Below are positions 1-5,670 of a stretch of DNA of 7,453 nt, piece after piece. Position 1 is the first letter of the stretch, and every line of letters starts with the position of its first letter. Under the pieces are notes generated by a model, which saw only the letters and a program-made list of their open reading frames with translations, had not been told where the DNA came from and did not search any database. The position numbers and the translations under genes are program-made. The DNA is from Alphaproteobacteria bacterium (lineage in GTDB: Bacteria; Pseudomonadota; Alphaproteobacteria; UBA6615). Location of the stretch: the NCBI GenBank assembly GCA_029243445.1, contig JAQWSA010000055.1, forward strand, positions 1-7,453. The letters run 5' to 3'.

Positions 1-8
1 TTTTTTTT

Positions 9-98
9 TTATTTCTCAGAGAAATATCCGCGCGCATCTTCATGTTTTTTGGGATAAAACAAAATAACTTCTGGTATTTTTAATCTTTCTATTTCCAT
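9..98 (-). pseudogene. rfbC: dTDP-4-dehydrorhamnose 3,5-epimerase (RmlC/RfbC), N-terminal fragment ending in a stop
   Basis: RmlC is a cytoplasmic cupin enzyme that epimerises dTDP-4-keto-6-deoxyglucose on the way to dTDP-L-rhamnose. The frame opens with ATG at 98-96 and reads MEIERLKIPEVILFYPK, then DARGYFSEK. The I-P-x-V start, a proline a few residues later, and the D-x-R-G-[YF]-F-x-E signature match the first 30 or so residues of RmlC, normally about 180 long. A purine-rich AGAGGG (117-112) lies 13 bases before the ATG, somewhat far for a ribosome site. After residue 29 a TAA (11-9) appears, followed only by A residues to the window edge. Family members usually have an aromatic residue one or two places after the F-x-E, so one extra base in the TA-A run would give SEKYKKK and keep the frame open. 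It may therefore be a real frameshift, a homopolymer sequencing error or a contig end. The catalytic residues would lie outside the window. It follows the glycosyltransferase gene on the same strand after 115 bases. Confidence 0.6.
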
Positions 99-213
99 TT
101 TGAATAAGTCCCTCTTACTAAAGTTAAGGACACCTAATAAAATATTTTAACTATTATCAAAATAATAAACTAATTAGTTTGGATAATTACATTTATTTAT
201 CGATAATTTAGTT
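99..213. other. AT-rich gap between glycosyltransferase and rfbC fragment, with a perfect 14-base palindrome
   Basis: This 115-base gap is very AT-rich. It contains a perfect palindrome, AAACTAATTAGTTT, at 167-180. No GC-rich hairpin with a T-run is visible, so there is no obvious terminator for the glycosyltransferase. The palindrome could be an operator for the downstream gene or simple chance in AT-rich DNA. Confidence 0.3.
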
Positions 214-1239
214 TTAGACAGTTTTTTTATTAGATGTAGTAGAAATAAAGTCAAAAGAACGAAGTATTGGTGCGAAGGGCTTCCAGTTAAGCAGTCGTAA
301 TACCTGCCACCAATGCAAAGTACGTTTTTCTTGTATTATTCTCCTTGAATGCCAAATATCGGGCATATTACGTAAACTATCAACCAAACCTCGCATAGCT
401 TCTCCACCAACATTTTTTCGTATAGCCATAAGTATCAAAAGAATAATTACCAACGCATGTAAAGGAATAAGAAAAGGTAATAAAGGTCCTGGTATATTTT
501 TAATAAAGGTCCAAATTAGATTTCGAATGCTATGATATATTGTAAACTTACTGTGACGACCAGTAATAACAGAACCGATATGACGGACAATTGCATCAGT
601 CACTAAGAAACAACTCTCACCCCTAAGACGCATACGAAACCCTAAATCAACATCTTCAAGATAACAAAAAAAACGTTCATCAAATCCACCAATAAGATTA
701 AATAAATCACGATCATATAAAGCAGCAGCAGCAGATGCAGAGAATACTTCTCCACCATGAGTTAGCTCACTAACATGACGCCTATGCCCTCCTCGCCAAG
801 CTAAACCACTCAAATGATATACATCACCAGCTCCATCCAATCTTTTATCATCACTATCATCTAGTAACACTGATGCAAAAGATTTAAATTCAGGATGTTT
901 ATTAATTGCGGCCACAAGTTTTTCTAGCCATTGTGGTTCAGGAAAAGCGTCAGGGTTAAGTAACGCAATCCAACTACTCTCTGATTTTTCCACAGCCAGG
1001 TTATTTGCACTTGCAAATCCCATATTATTTTCATTTTTAATAATTTTAAAGTAAGACGGTAAATTCTTTAATGATTTAATAGAATTATCAGTCGAATTAT
1101 TATCCACGACTATAACTTCAAAATCATTATAAGTTTGTAGCTCTAAAGCTGCCAGACATCTAGAAAGACATTCACCGCTATTATAATTAATAATTATTAC
1201 GCATAGATATGGAATAGACATAATTAATTTATTTGCCAC
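214..1239 (-). CDS. Family 2 glycosyltransferase, probable rhamnosyltransferase-like (WbbL/RfbF type)
   Basis: This 341-residue protein has a GT-A fold family 2 domain at about residues 8-225. It opens with the strand VIIINYNSG (14-22), followed by VVDNNSTDNS (44-53), the nucleotide-binding motif MGFASANN (73-80), LNPDAF (94-99) with the metal-binding aspartate D97, and GGFDERFFCYLEDVDLGFR (184-202). E195-D196 are the likely catalytic-base region. This motif set is typical of the WbbL/RfbF-like branch, which often moves L-rhamnose from dTDP-rhamnose onto a lipid carrier or growing glycan. The adjacent rfbC start supports rhamnose, but the donor is not proven. A hydrophobic stretch at about 251-273 could anchor the C-terminal part in the inner membrane. 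The longest start is GTG (1239-1237) without a good ribosome site. An in-frame ATG at 1221-1219 gives a more family-typical N-terminus, MSIPYLCVI, also without a clear ribosome site, so the start is unsettled. Confidence 0.88.
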   Translation of the reverse strand: MANKLIMSIPYLCVIIINYNSGECLSRCLAALELQTYNDFEVIVVDNNSTDNSIKSLKNLPSYFKIIKNENNMGFASANNLAVEKSESSWIALLNPDAFPEPQWLEKLVAAINKHPEFKSFASVLLDDSDDKRLDGAGDVYHLSGLAWRGGHRRHVSELTHGGEVFSASAAAALYDRDLFNLIGGFDERFFCYLEDVDLGFRMRLRGESCFLVTDAIVRHIGSVITGRHSKFTIYHSIRNLIWTFIKNIPGPLLPFLIPLHALVIILLILMAIRKNVGGEAMRGLVDSLRNMPDIWHSRRIIQEKRTLHWWQVLRLLNWKPFAPILRSFDFISTTSNKKTV

Positions 1240-1275
1240 ACGTTAAGTCTGCTCACAAGTGCGTGTTGTTGATAT

Positions 1276-1292
1276 CTATAATAATATTATAG
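1276..1292 (-). promoter_or_regulatory. Inverted repeat holding a possible -10 box for the glycosyltransferase gene
   Basis: CTATAATA-A-TATTATAG is a perfect 8-1-8 inverted repeat in the 133-base gap upstream of the glycosyltransferase. Read on the minus strand it contains TATAAT at 1291-1286, which would place transcription start about 40 bases before the GTG. I see no convincing -35 hexamer at 16-18 bases, so the promoter call rests on the -10 alone. The repeat may equally be an operator or chance. Confidence 0.3.
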
Positions 1293-1331
1293 TCATATGG
1301 TATTTATTTTAATAGCGTGTGTATTGGTTAG

Positions 1332-1365
1332 AAAAAAATGGGGGGGTGTAATAAAACACCTCCCC
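1332..1365 (-). terminator. Rho-independent terminator of the solute-binding protein gene
   Basis: Read on the minus strand, GGGGAGGTGT (1365-1356) pairs with ACACCCCCCC (1349-1340) with one A-C mismatch. The loop is six bases, TTTATT. One A and then seven T residues (1338-1332) follow at once. The stem begins 7 bases after the TAA stop of the binding-protein gene. The stem is GC-rich in otherwise AT-rich DNA, which makes this the clearest non-coding signal in the window. The plus strand has no T-run after the stem, so it acts in one direction. Confidence 0.9.
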
Positions 1366-1372
1366 ATAAGAC

Positions 1373-2965
1373 TTAGTCTTCTATCCAAACTCCCCGCCAA
1401 TCAGTGTTTAAGACCAATGAAGGAGCAATTTTATAGCCTTTGACTTTTTTATCTAGAGCTATTGTACGATTCATAAAGGATAAGGGTAATGTCCAAGATA
1501 AGTCGGTACTGTGCTTAATAAACTCATGTATTAATGCTTTTCTCTTTTGTGGATCAGGTTGTTTCTTTTGAGCCTCATATAGATCATCCAGTTTCCGGTC
1601 TGTATAACCAGAATAGTTCTGTGCGTTCCGGTCCTTCGAAATATGTTTTGCCAAAAGAATCGTTGGATCAGGGAGAAATCCACTGACGAAATCAATAGTA
1701 ACATCAAAAGCCCCTGACCTTCTCATTTTGACCCATTTTGGTGTCGGACTAGATATCTGTTCTACACTAACACCACATTTTTTCCATTGATCAATCAACC
1801 ATATAGCAATTTGTTCATAAGGATGCGCCACAGCACGATTACTATATTTAAACGTTAAGTTTTGATGACCAGATTCTTTCAAAAGAGCCCTTGCTTTTGC
1901 CCTATTAGCAGCCATGTCCCGACCAAATCCCGGCAATTTTTCTAACTCATTACTTGGTAAAGCAAACTCACTTCCAGGCATCACGCCGGCAGCTGGCTGA
2001 GGAGCTGTCCAGGTTAACTTTGCAAGTGTAGGTAAACCTTTGTGTCTATCCATGCAAAGTGTCAGTGCATGTCTTACTCTTTTATCCTTAAAGGGCTCAA
2101 ATTCTGCATTCAAAGTTATCATCATAAGAGAGAGCATTGGCATGGTCTGAAAAGCAACCTTATCTCCCATCTTTTCTTTAAGCACTTTAACTACAGGTGG
2201 AACAGCTGCTCTCCATTCAGCCATTATCTGACCTCCCAACATAGGGTTAACTATTTTTTTAATCGCAAAGCCCACTGTTCCATCAAGATAGTTATCATCA
2301 AAGTGATAGCCTTCATATCTCTTGGCTACCCACTTGCTTCCTTTGACATGCTCAACAAAACGAAAGGGGCCTGTTCCATTAATATTCTCAGCATGCCATC
2401 TTGGTCCTTTGGCAATATCTTTAGCTGAATATATAGAATTCCAGGGTGATCCAAACCCCGTTAATAGAGCTCCATCAGGGCTCTTAAGTTTGAATACAAC
2501 TGTAAAGTCATCTGGAGTTTCTATATTCTTAATACTGCTAAAAAGGTTTTTACGAGCTGACCGAACACCTTCCGGAGGGTTATATAAACGGTCATAGGTT
2601 GCCTTCACATCTTTTGCTGTAAGGGGCGTTCCATCGTGAAATTTGATGCCTTTCCTAATATTAAATACATAAGTGAGACCATCATTAGAGACATTCCAAC
2701 TTTCTGCTACATCACCCTCTAGTTCAGGAAAATTATCCCAGTTGAAAGTCACCAATGTTGAATAGTGCTGAGGAATATAATGCATTACACCATATGCGTT
2801 AGCACCGTGTGCATCATATGTCTCAATTTTAGATTTTACACCATATTTTAGTGTTCCACCCTTCTCGCCAGCAGAAGTATCATTATTGGAAAAAAAACAA
2901 GTAATTAAAAAAACAGAAACAAAGCTAAAAATAAATGACTTAAATATTCTTTTGTTAATAAACAC
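1373..2965 (-). CDS. ABC transporter substrate-binding protein, family 5 (peptide/opine/nickel type)
   Basis: This 530-residue protein is an exported substrate-binding component of an ABC importer (SBP_bac_5, DppA/OppA-like). The N-terminus has lysines and an arginine, then a hydrophobic core (about 11-25). A likely signal peptidase I site lies after TSA (30-32), giving a mature start GEKGGTLKYG. LITC at 20-23 resembles a lipobox, but threonine before the cysteine is unfavourable. Family landmarks are the DVAESW..NDGLTYVFNIRKG stretch (85-106), FHDGTPLTAKDV (109-120), NGTGPFRF (196-203) and FKDKRVRHALTLCMDR (292-307). Length is normal. The GTG start (2965-2963) is fixed by a strong AGGGAGG five bases upstream. 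It follows the PanE-like gene after 121 bases on the same strand and ends in a strong terminator, so the permease and ATPase genes are not directly downstream. Ligands of this family include peptides, nickel, sugars and opines; none can be chosen from sequence. Confidence 0.93.
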   Translation of the reverse strand: MFINKRIFKSFIFSFVSVFLITCFFSNNDTSAGEKGGTLKYGVKSKIETYDAHGANAYGVMHYIPQHYSTLVTFNWDNFPELEGDVAESWNVSNDGLTYVFNIRKGIKFHDGTPLTAKDVKATYDRLYNPPEGVRSARKNLFSSIKNIETPDDFTVVFKLKSPDGALLTGFGSPWNSIYSAKDIAKGPRWHAENINGTGPFRFVEHVKGSKWVAKRYEGYHFDDNYLDGTVGFAIKKIVNPMLGGQIMAEWRAAVPPVVKVLKEKMGDKVAFQTMPMLSLMMITLNAEFEPFKDKRVRHALTLCMDRHKGLPTLAKLTWTAPQPAAGVMPGSEFALPSNELEKLPGFGRDMAANRAKARALLKESGHQNLTFKYSNRAVAHPYEQIAIWLIDQWKKCGVSVEQISSPTPKWVKMRRSGAFDVTIDFVSGFLPDPTILLAKHISKDRNAQNYSGYTDRKLDDLYEAQKKQPDPQKRKALIHEFIKHSTDLSWTLPLSFMNRTIALDKKVKGYKIAPSLVLNTDWRGVWIED

Positions 2966-2970
2966 TTTAT

Positions 2971-2977
2971 CCTCCCT
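2971..2977 (-). promoter_or_regulatory. Strong ribosome binding site deciding the GTG start of the solute-binding protein
   Basis: On the minus strand AGGGAGG is followed by the five-base spacer ATAAA and then GTG (2965-2963). It is the best Shine-Dalgarno match in the window. It supports GTG as the true start, which places a proper signal peptide at the N-terminus. Confidence 0.8.
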
Positions 2978-3086
2978 ATTCTATTATCTTATTTTAGATT
3001 TTAAATCACTTACACACATAACCATTAAGCGTATAAGTCTTTCGATAAAAACAGTATCAATAAGAACTAATTTAAAAAAACTCTTC
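2978..3086. other. AT-rich gap between PanE-like and solute-binding protein genes
   Basis: The gap upstream of the binding-protein ribosome site is AT-rich. On the minus strand it holds a weak promoter-like pair, TTGATA (3060-3055) and TATACG (3035-3030), but the 19-base spacing is poor. A run of seven T residues (3080-3074) follows the PanE-like stop, preceded only by a four-pair stem, so I do not call a terminator. Read-through from the PanE-like gene is possible, with or without a second promoter here. Confidence 0.25.
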
Positions 3087-4109
3087 TCAGCTAGAAATCA
3101 TTTCCTTTACTAACTCAAACGTTTCAGGGCCTGGAGATAATTCACCCGAATGAATACGTTTACTTACTTCTATAATTGCAGAATTTACTTCAGTTGGTAG
3201 GCCAAGTTTAGCGCCATTTTTAACTACTAAGCCGTTAATTTCTTCGGCTTCACTCCTTCTACCTTTTAAATGATCTTGTAAAATACAATCACGCGCAGCG
3301 GGGCCCACGTCTGCCATCATTTTATCAAATAGAGTTTCTAAAAATCTATTTGTGTCTTTAATATCTTCTTCATTTAAACCAAAAATTGGCACTAATTTAT
3401 TACCCATTCCTTGTGATACATTTAAAGCTTCGGTAGTAACTCTCATGAGTACTTCTCTCATACCATTAGCACGAAGTCCTTCAACTCCATTAAGGCCTGA
3501 TGTTGCGACGACAGCCATCGTCGTATTTATCACCAGTTTTATCCATTTTGCAGACATTATATCTGAAGAAATAGAAACATTACCGATATTACTAAGTATT
3601 TCAGCAACCTCTTCGCTACTGCCCTGCCTTGATCCTTCTAGATCACCAACTCCAAACCATGTTTTTTCTGGAGGTGTATTTCTTTGAACCACGCCCGGTG
3701 TAAATATTTCTGAGGAACATTCCACTACAACGCCAACAGTTCGGTCTGCGCCAATAATTTCAACTATATCATTAACTGTCATTGCATTCTGCATGCCTAC
3801 TAGAAGTCCGTCTTCATGCAGGTATGGTTTAATTAATTCACAAGACCAACGCGTATCATAGGCTTTTGTATAAAGCAGAACCAAATCATATTTAGGTGAC
3901 AAAGCAGCCAGCTCACATAAATGGTATGCAGATACGGTTACCTCTAAATTTTCATTTGGCATACATATCCTGAGACCGTCTCTTCGCATTGCCTCAACAT
4001 GCTCTGGCCATTGATCTAAAAGATCAACTTCGTATCCTTTGCTTGTAAGATCAGCTGCGGCACAACTGCCATTAGCACCAGTTCCTAGTATAGCAATCTT
4101 TTCAATCAC
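3087..4109 (-). CDS. Ketopantoate reductase-family (PanE/ApbA-like) oxidoreductase
   Basis: This 340-residue cytoplasmic protein belongs to the 2-dehydropantoate 2-reductase family, which uses NAD(P)H to reduce 2-oxo acids or runs in reverse. The N-terminal Rossmann fold has IAILGTGANGS (5-15), with the GxGxxG at 9-14. QN at 107-108 is the usual active-site glutamine-asparagine pair, though QNA replaces the common QNG. The C-terminal helical domain has KWIKLVIN (188-195), with K191 as the likely catalytic lysine and N195 conserved, and LKGRRSEAEEINGLVVKNG (281-299), with E287 at the conserved glutamate. In E. coli PanE a second asparagine follows four residues after N195's equivalent; here it is A199. 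That change and the catabolic neighbours suggest a substrate other than ketopantoate. The start is GTG (4109-4107), with GGGA nine bases upstream. It is divergent from the CoA-transferase gene and first in a likely two-gene unit with the binding protein. Confidence 0.87.
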   Translation of the reverse strand: MIEKIAILGTGANGSCAAADLTSKGYEVDLLDQWPEHVEAMRRDGLRICMPNENLEVTVSAYHLCELAALSPKYDLVLLYTKAYDTRWSCELIKPYLHEDGLLVGMQNAMTVNDIVEIIGADRTVGVVVECSSEIFTPGVVQRNTPPEKTWFGVGDLEGSRQGSSEEVAEILSNIGNVSISSDIMSAKWIKLVINTTMAVVATSGLNGVEGLRANGMREVLMRVTTEALNVSQGMGNKLVPIFGLNEEDIKDTNRFLETLFDKMMADVGPAARDCILQDHLKGRRSEAEEINGLVVKNGAKLGLPTEVNSAIIEVSKRIHSGELSPGPETFELVKEMISS

Positions 4110-4130
4110 AAGTTTTTCCCATTTTTATTT

Positions 4131-4148
4131 TTATAATATTAATTATAA
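4131..4148 (-). promoter_or_regulatory. Inverted repeat with a possible -10 box for the PanE-like gene
   Basis: TTATAAT (4131-4137) and ATTATAA (4142-4148) form a 7-4-7 inverted repeat, 22 bases upstream of the GTG of the PanE-like gene. On the minus strand it contains a consensus -10 hexamer, TATAAT (4147-4142). The best -35 I can find at 16 bases, TAATCA (4169-4164), matches only half the consensus. A second TATAAT lies further upstream at 4171-4166. The site could be promoter, operator or chance in AT-rich sequence. Confidence 0.3.
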
Positions 4149-4287
4149 TAAAACATGGAACGTTGATTATAGATTATCGTCGCTGTTCTTTTCAGTGATT
4201 ACAAGTATTTTATCTGATATAGCGGTTACATAACTTACTTATATTATATTTTAGTTATCTTCATAATTAGAAGATTTGTTAATAACC
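4149..4287. other. Remainder of the divergent intergenic region
   Basis: This AT-rich stretch lies between the two divergent units and should hold the promoter of the plus-strand genes. The nearest -10-like hexamer is CATAAT (4262-4267), paired only with a poor TTATAT (4239-4244) at 17 bases. I see no clear operator, riboswitch-like structure or small gene here. Confidence 0.3.
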
Positions 4288-4295
4288 AAAGGGAG
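4288..4295 (+). promoter_or_regulatory. Ribosome binding site supporting a TTG start of the CoA-transferase
   Basis: AAAGGGAG is followed by nine bases and then TTG (4305-4307). I find no in-frame ATG or GTG close by on either side, and the first internal methionine is residue 153, well inside the conserved domain. TTG is therefore the best start. Confidence 0.65.
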
Positions 4296-4304
4296 CTTCG
4301 GGTT

Positions 4305-5552
4305 TTGGCTAATATTTTAGAAGAAAAACTTCAAGAATCAGGAATCAAACAGGGGGCCCTCAATGGCATTAGAGTTATAGACCTAAGTCAGTTTGAGGCA
4401 GGGCCATCGTGCACTGAAACTCTTGCATGGTTAGGAGCGGAGGTTATAAAAGTAGAAAATCCTAAGGGAGGTGAACAGGGAAGAACCCCTCCTACGAAAG
4501 GCGGAGATTCATATTATTTCTTATTGTTTAATGCTAATAAACGAAGTGTTACTTGTAATCTTAAAAATGTTAAGGGCAGAAAGATTCTTGATGAGTTAAT
4601 CAAAACGGGTGATGTGTTTATAGAAAATTTTGGACCGGGGGTAATAGAACGGCTAGGGTATAGTTACGAAGCAGTTAAATCCAAAAATTCAGCCATTGTT
4701 TATGCAAGTATTAAAGGTTTTGGCAAAGGAAGTCCCTACGAAAAATTTCTAGCCTTTGATATGATTGCTCAAGCGACGGGTGGTGTTATGAGTATAACTG
4801 GCGAAACGGACGGCCGCCCAATAAAACCTGGCACAACAATTGGAGATACAGGTACTGGTCTTCATTGCGCCATAGGAATACTTGCCGCTTTATTTCAAAG
4901 ATATACTACTGGAGAAGGTCAGTTAGTAGAAGTTGCTATGCAAGATGCAATGACAAATTTTTGTCGAGTGGCTTACGCAACTCAAGCTAATACGGGCAGA
5001 GCAGCTATAAGAAGAGGCAATCAAGTTATTCTTGGCTCATCGGCACCAAGTGAGGCTTACTTATGTAAGGGCGGAGGACCAAATGACTATTGTTATATTT
5101 ATTCAACACGAGCTCATAACCAACACTGGGAAAGAATTATAAAAGTTATAGGTCGTGAAGACATGCTGAATAATCCCAAATTTAAAACCGCTGAAAAACG
5201 TGCAGAAAATATTAAAGAGGTAGATGATGCTATAGGGAAATGGGTTATCCAGTATGATAAAAAGGAAGTAATGAAAATTATGGGTGAGGCTGGGGTAGCT
5301 GCTGGGGCAGTTTTTGATACAATGGAATTACAAACTAATTCCAACCTTATTGATAGAGGGGTTTTCACCGAGATTGATCATCCTGTGCATGGAAAGTTTA
5401 CTATGCCTTCATTTCCCGTAAAGCTATCTAACTCGCAGGTATCAATAGAACCTGCTCCATTACTCGGAGCAGATAATAAGCATGTATACGGAAATATCCT
5501 TGGCTACACTAATGATGAAATAGAGACATTCTCTGATGATGGGATAATTTAG
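4305..5552 (+). CDS. Family III CoA-transferase (CaiB/BaiF, formyl-CoA transferase-like)
   Basis: This 415-residue enzyme moves CoA from a CoA thioester to a free carboxylic acid through an enzyme-bound mixed anhydride. Family landmarks in order are GIRVIDLSQFEAGPSCTETL (21-40), LGAEVIKVENPKGGE (44-58), NANKRSVTCNLKN (76-88), ENFGPGVIERLGYSYE (107-122), YASIKGFGKGSPY (133-145) and GDTGTGLH (180-187). D181 aligns with the catalytic aspartate (D169 in Oxalobacter formyl-CoA transferase). Length is typical. Known substrates in the family include oxalate, carnitine, bile acids, succinate with itaconate or methylmalate, and 2-methylacyl acids. Sequence alone does not pick one. It is the first gene of the plus-strand unit, divergent from the PanE-like gene, and followed after 118 bases by the isomerase-like gene. 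The TTG start should lower translation somewhat. Confidence 0.93.
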   Translation: MANILEEKLQESGIKQGALNGIRVIDLSQFEAGPSCTETLAWLGAEVIKVENPKGGEQGRTPPTKGGDSYYFLLFNANKRSVTCNLKNVKGRKILDELIKTGDVFIENFGPGVIERLGYSYEAVKSKNSAIVYASIKGFGKGSPYEKFLAFDMIAQATGGVMSITGETDGRPIKPGTTIGDTGTGLHCAIGILAALFQRYTTGEGQLVEVAMQDAMTNFCRVAYATQANTGRAAIRRGNQVILGSSAPSEAYLCKGGGPNDYCYIYSTRAHNQHWERIIKVIGREDMLNNPKFKTAEKRAENIKEVDDAIGKWVIQYDKKEVMKIMGEAGVAAGAVFDTMELQTNSNLIDRGVFTEIDHPVHGKFTMPSFPVKLSNSQVSIEPAPLLGADNKHVYGNILGYTNDEIETFSDDGII

Positions 5553-5670
5553 GTGCCGACATTAGTTATCTTCTATACTTATAATTTTCTTTGCCAAAAA
5601 TAATTAGAATTAGAATTTATGATTGTTTATTGCCTCTATAATTACTGACAACTAAAAGGGCCTTAGATTT
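5553..5670. other. Gap between CoA-transferase and isomerase-like genes
   Basis: These 118 AT-rich bases show no terminator hairpin after the CoA-transferase stop. A short tandem repeat of ATTAGA (about 5603-5616) and a TATAAT (5637-5642) without a good -35 are present. The ribosome site of the next gene is AAAGGG at 5655-5660. Read-through from the CoA-transferase is likely, and a secondary promoter is possible. Confidence 0.3.

Noticed and set aside
721..731. AGC trinucleotide run as a microsatellite
   Set aside because: It is only three to four units, in frame in the glycosyltransferase, and encodes a short alanine run. It is too short to be notable.
1392..1443. Truncation or frameshift at the C-terminus of the solute-binding protein
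   Set aside because: Length (530) is normal for the family, and the stop is followed directly by a clean terminator, so the end looks natural.
2042..2597. Open plus-strand frames at 2042-2428 and 2322-2597
   Set aside because: They lie antisense within the well-supported solute-binding protein gene, overlap each other, and show no recognisable domain. They are shadows of its codon pattern.
3030..3060. TTGATA and TATACG as a promoter for the solute-binding protein gene
   Set aside because: The 19-base spacing and a 4-of-6 -10 box are too weak in AT-rich DNA to call a separate promoter.
3074..3098. Terminator after the PanE-like gene
   Set aside because: There is a run of seven T residues on the minus strand, but the preceding stem is only four pairs and AT-rich.
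2886..3113. Plus-strand frame of 75 codons across the signal-peptide region and gap
   Set aside because: It is low-complexity, AT-rich and antisense to the signal peptide and the PanE-like C-terminus, without a ribosome site or family resemblance.
3352..3687. Plus-strand frame of 111 codons
   Set aside because: It is wholly antisense to the PanE-like gene, whose motifs and length are right. The translation is rich in serine, proline and threonine, as expected of a shadow frame.
4039..4233. Plus-strand frame of 64 codons reaching into the divergent gap
   Set aside because: It begins antisense to the Rossmann motif of the PanE-like gene and runs into AT-rich sequence. There is no recognisable protein feature.
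5114..5368. Minus-strand frame of 84 codons
   Set aside because: It lies inside the CoA-transferase gene on the opposite strand and has no recognisable motif.
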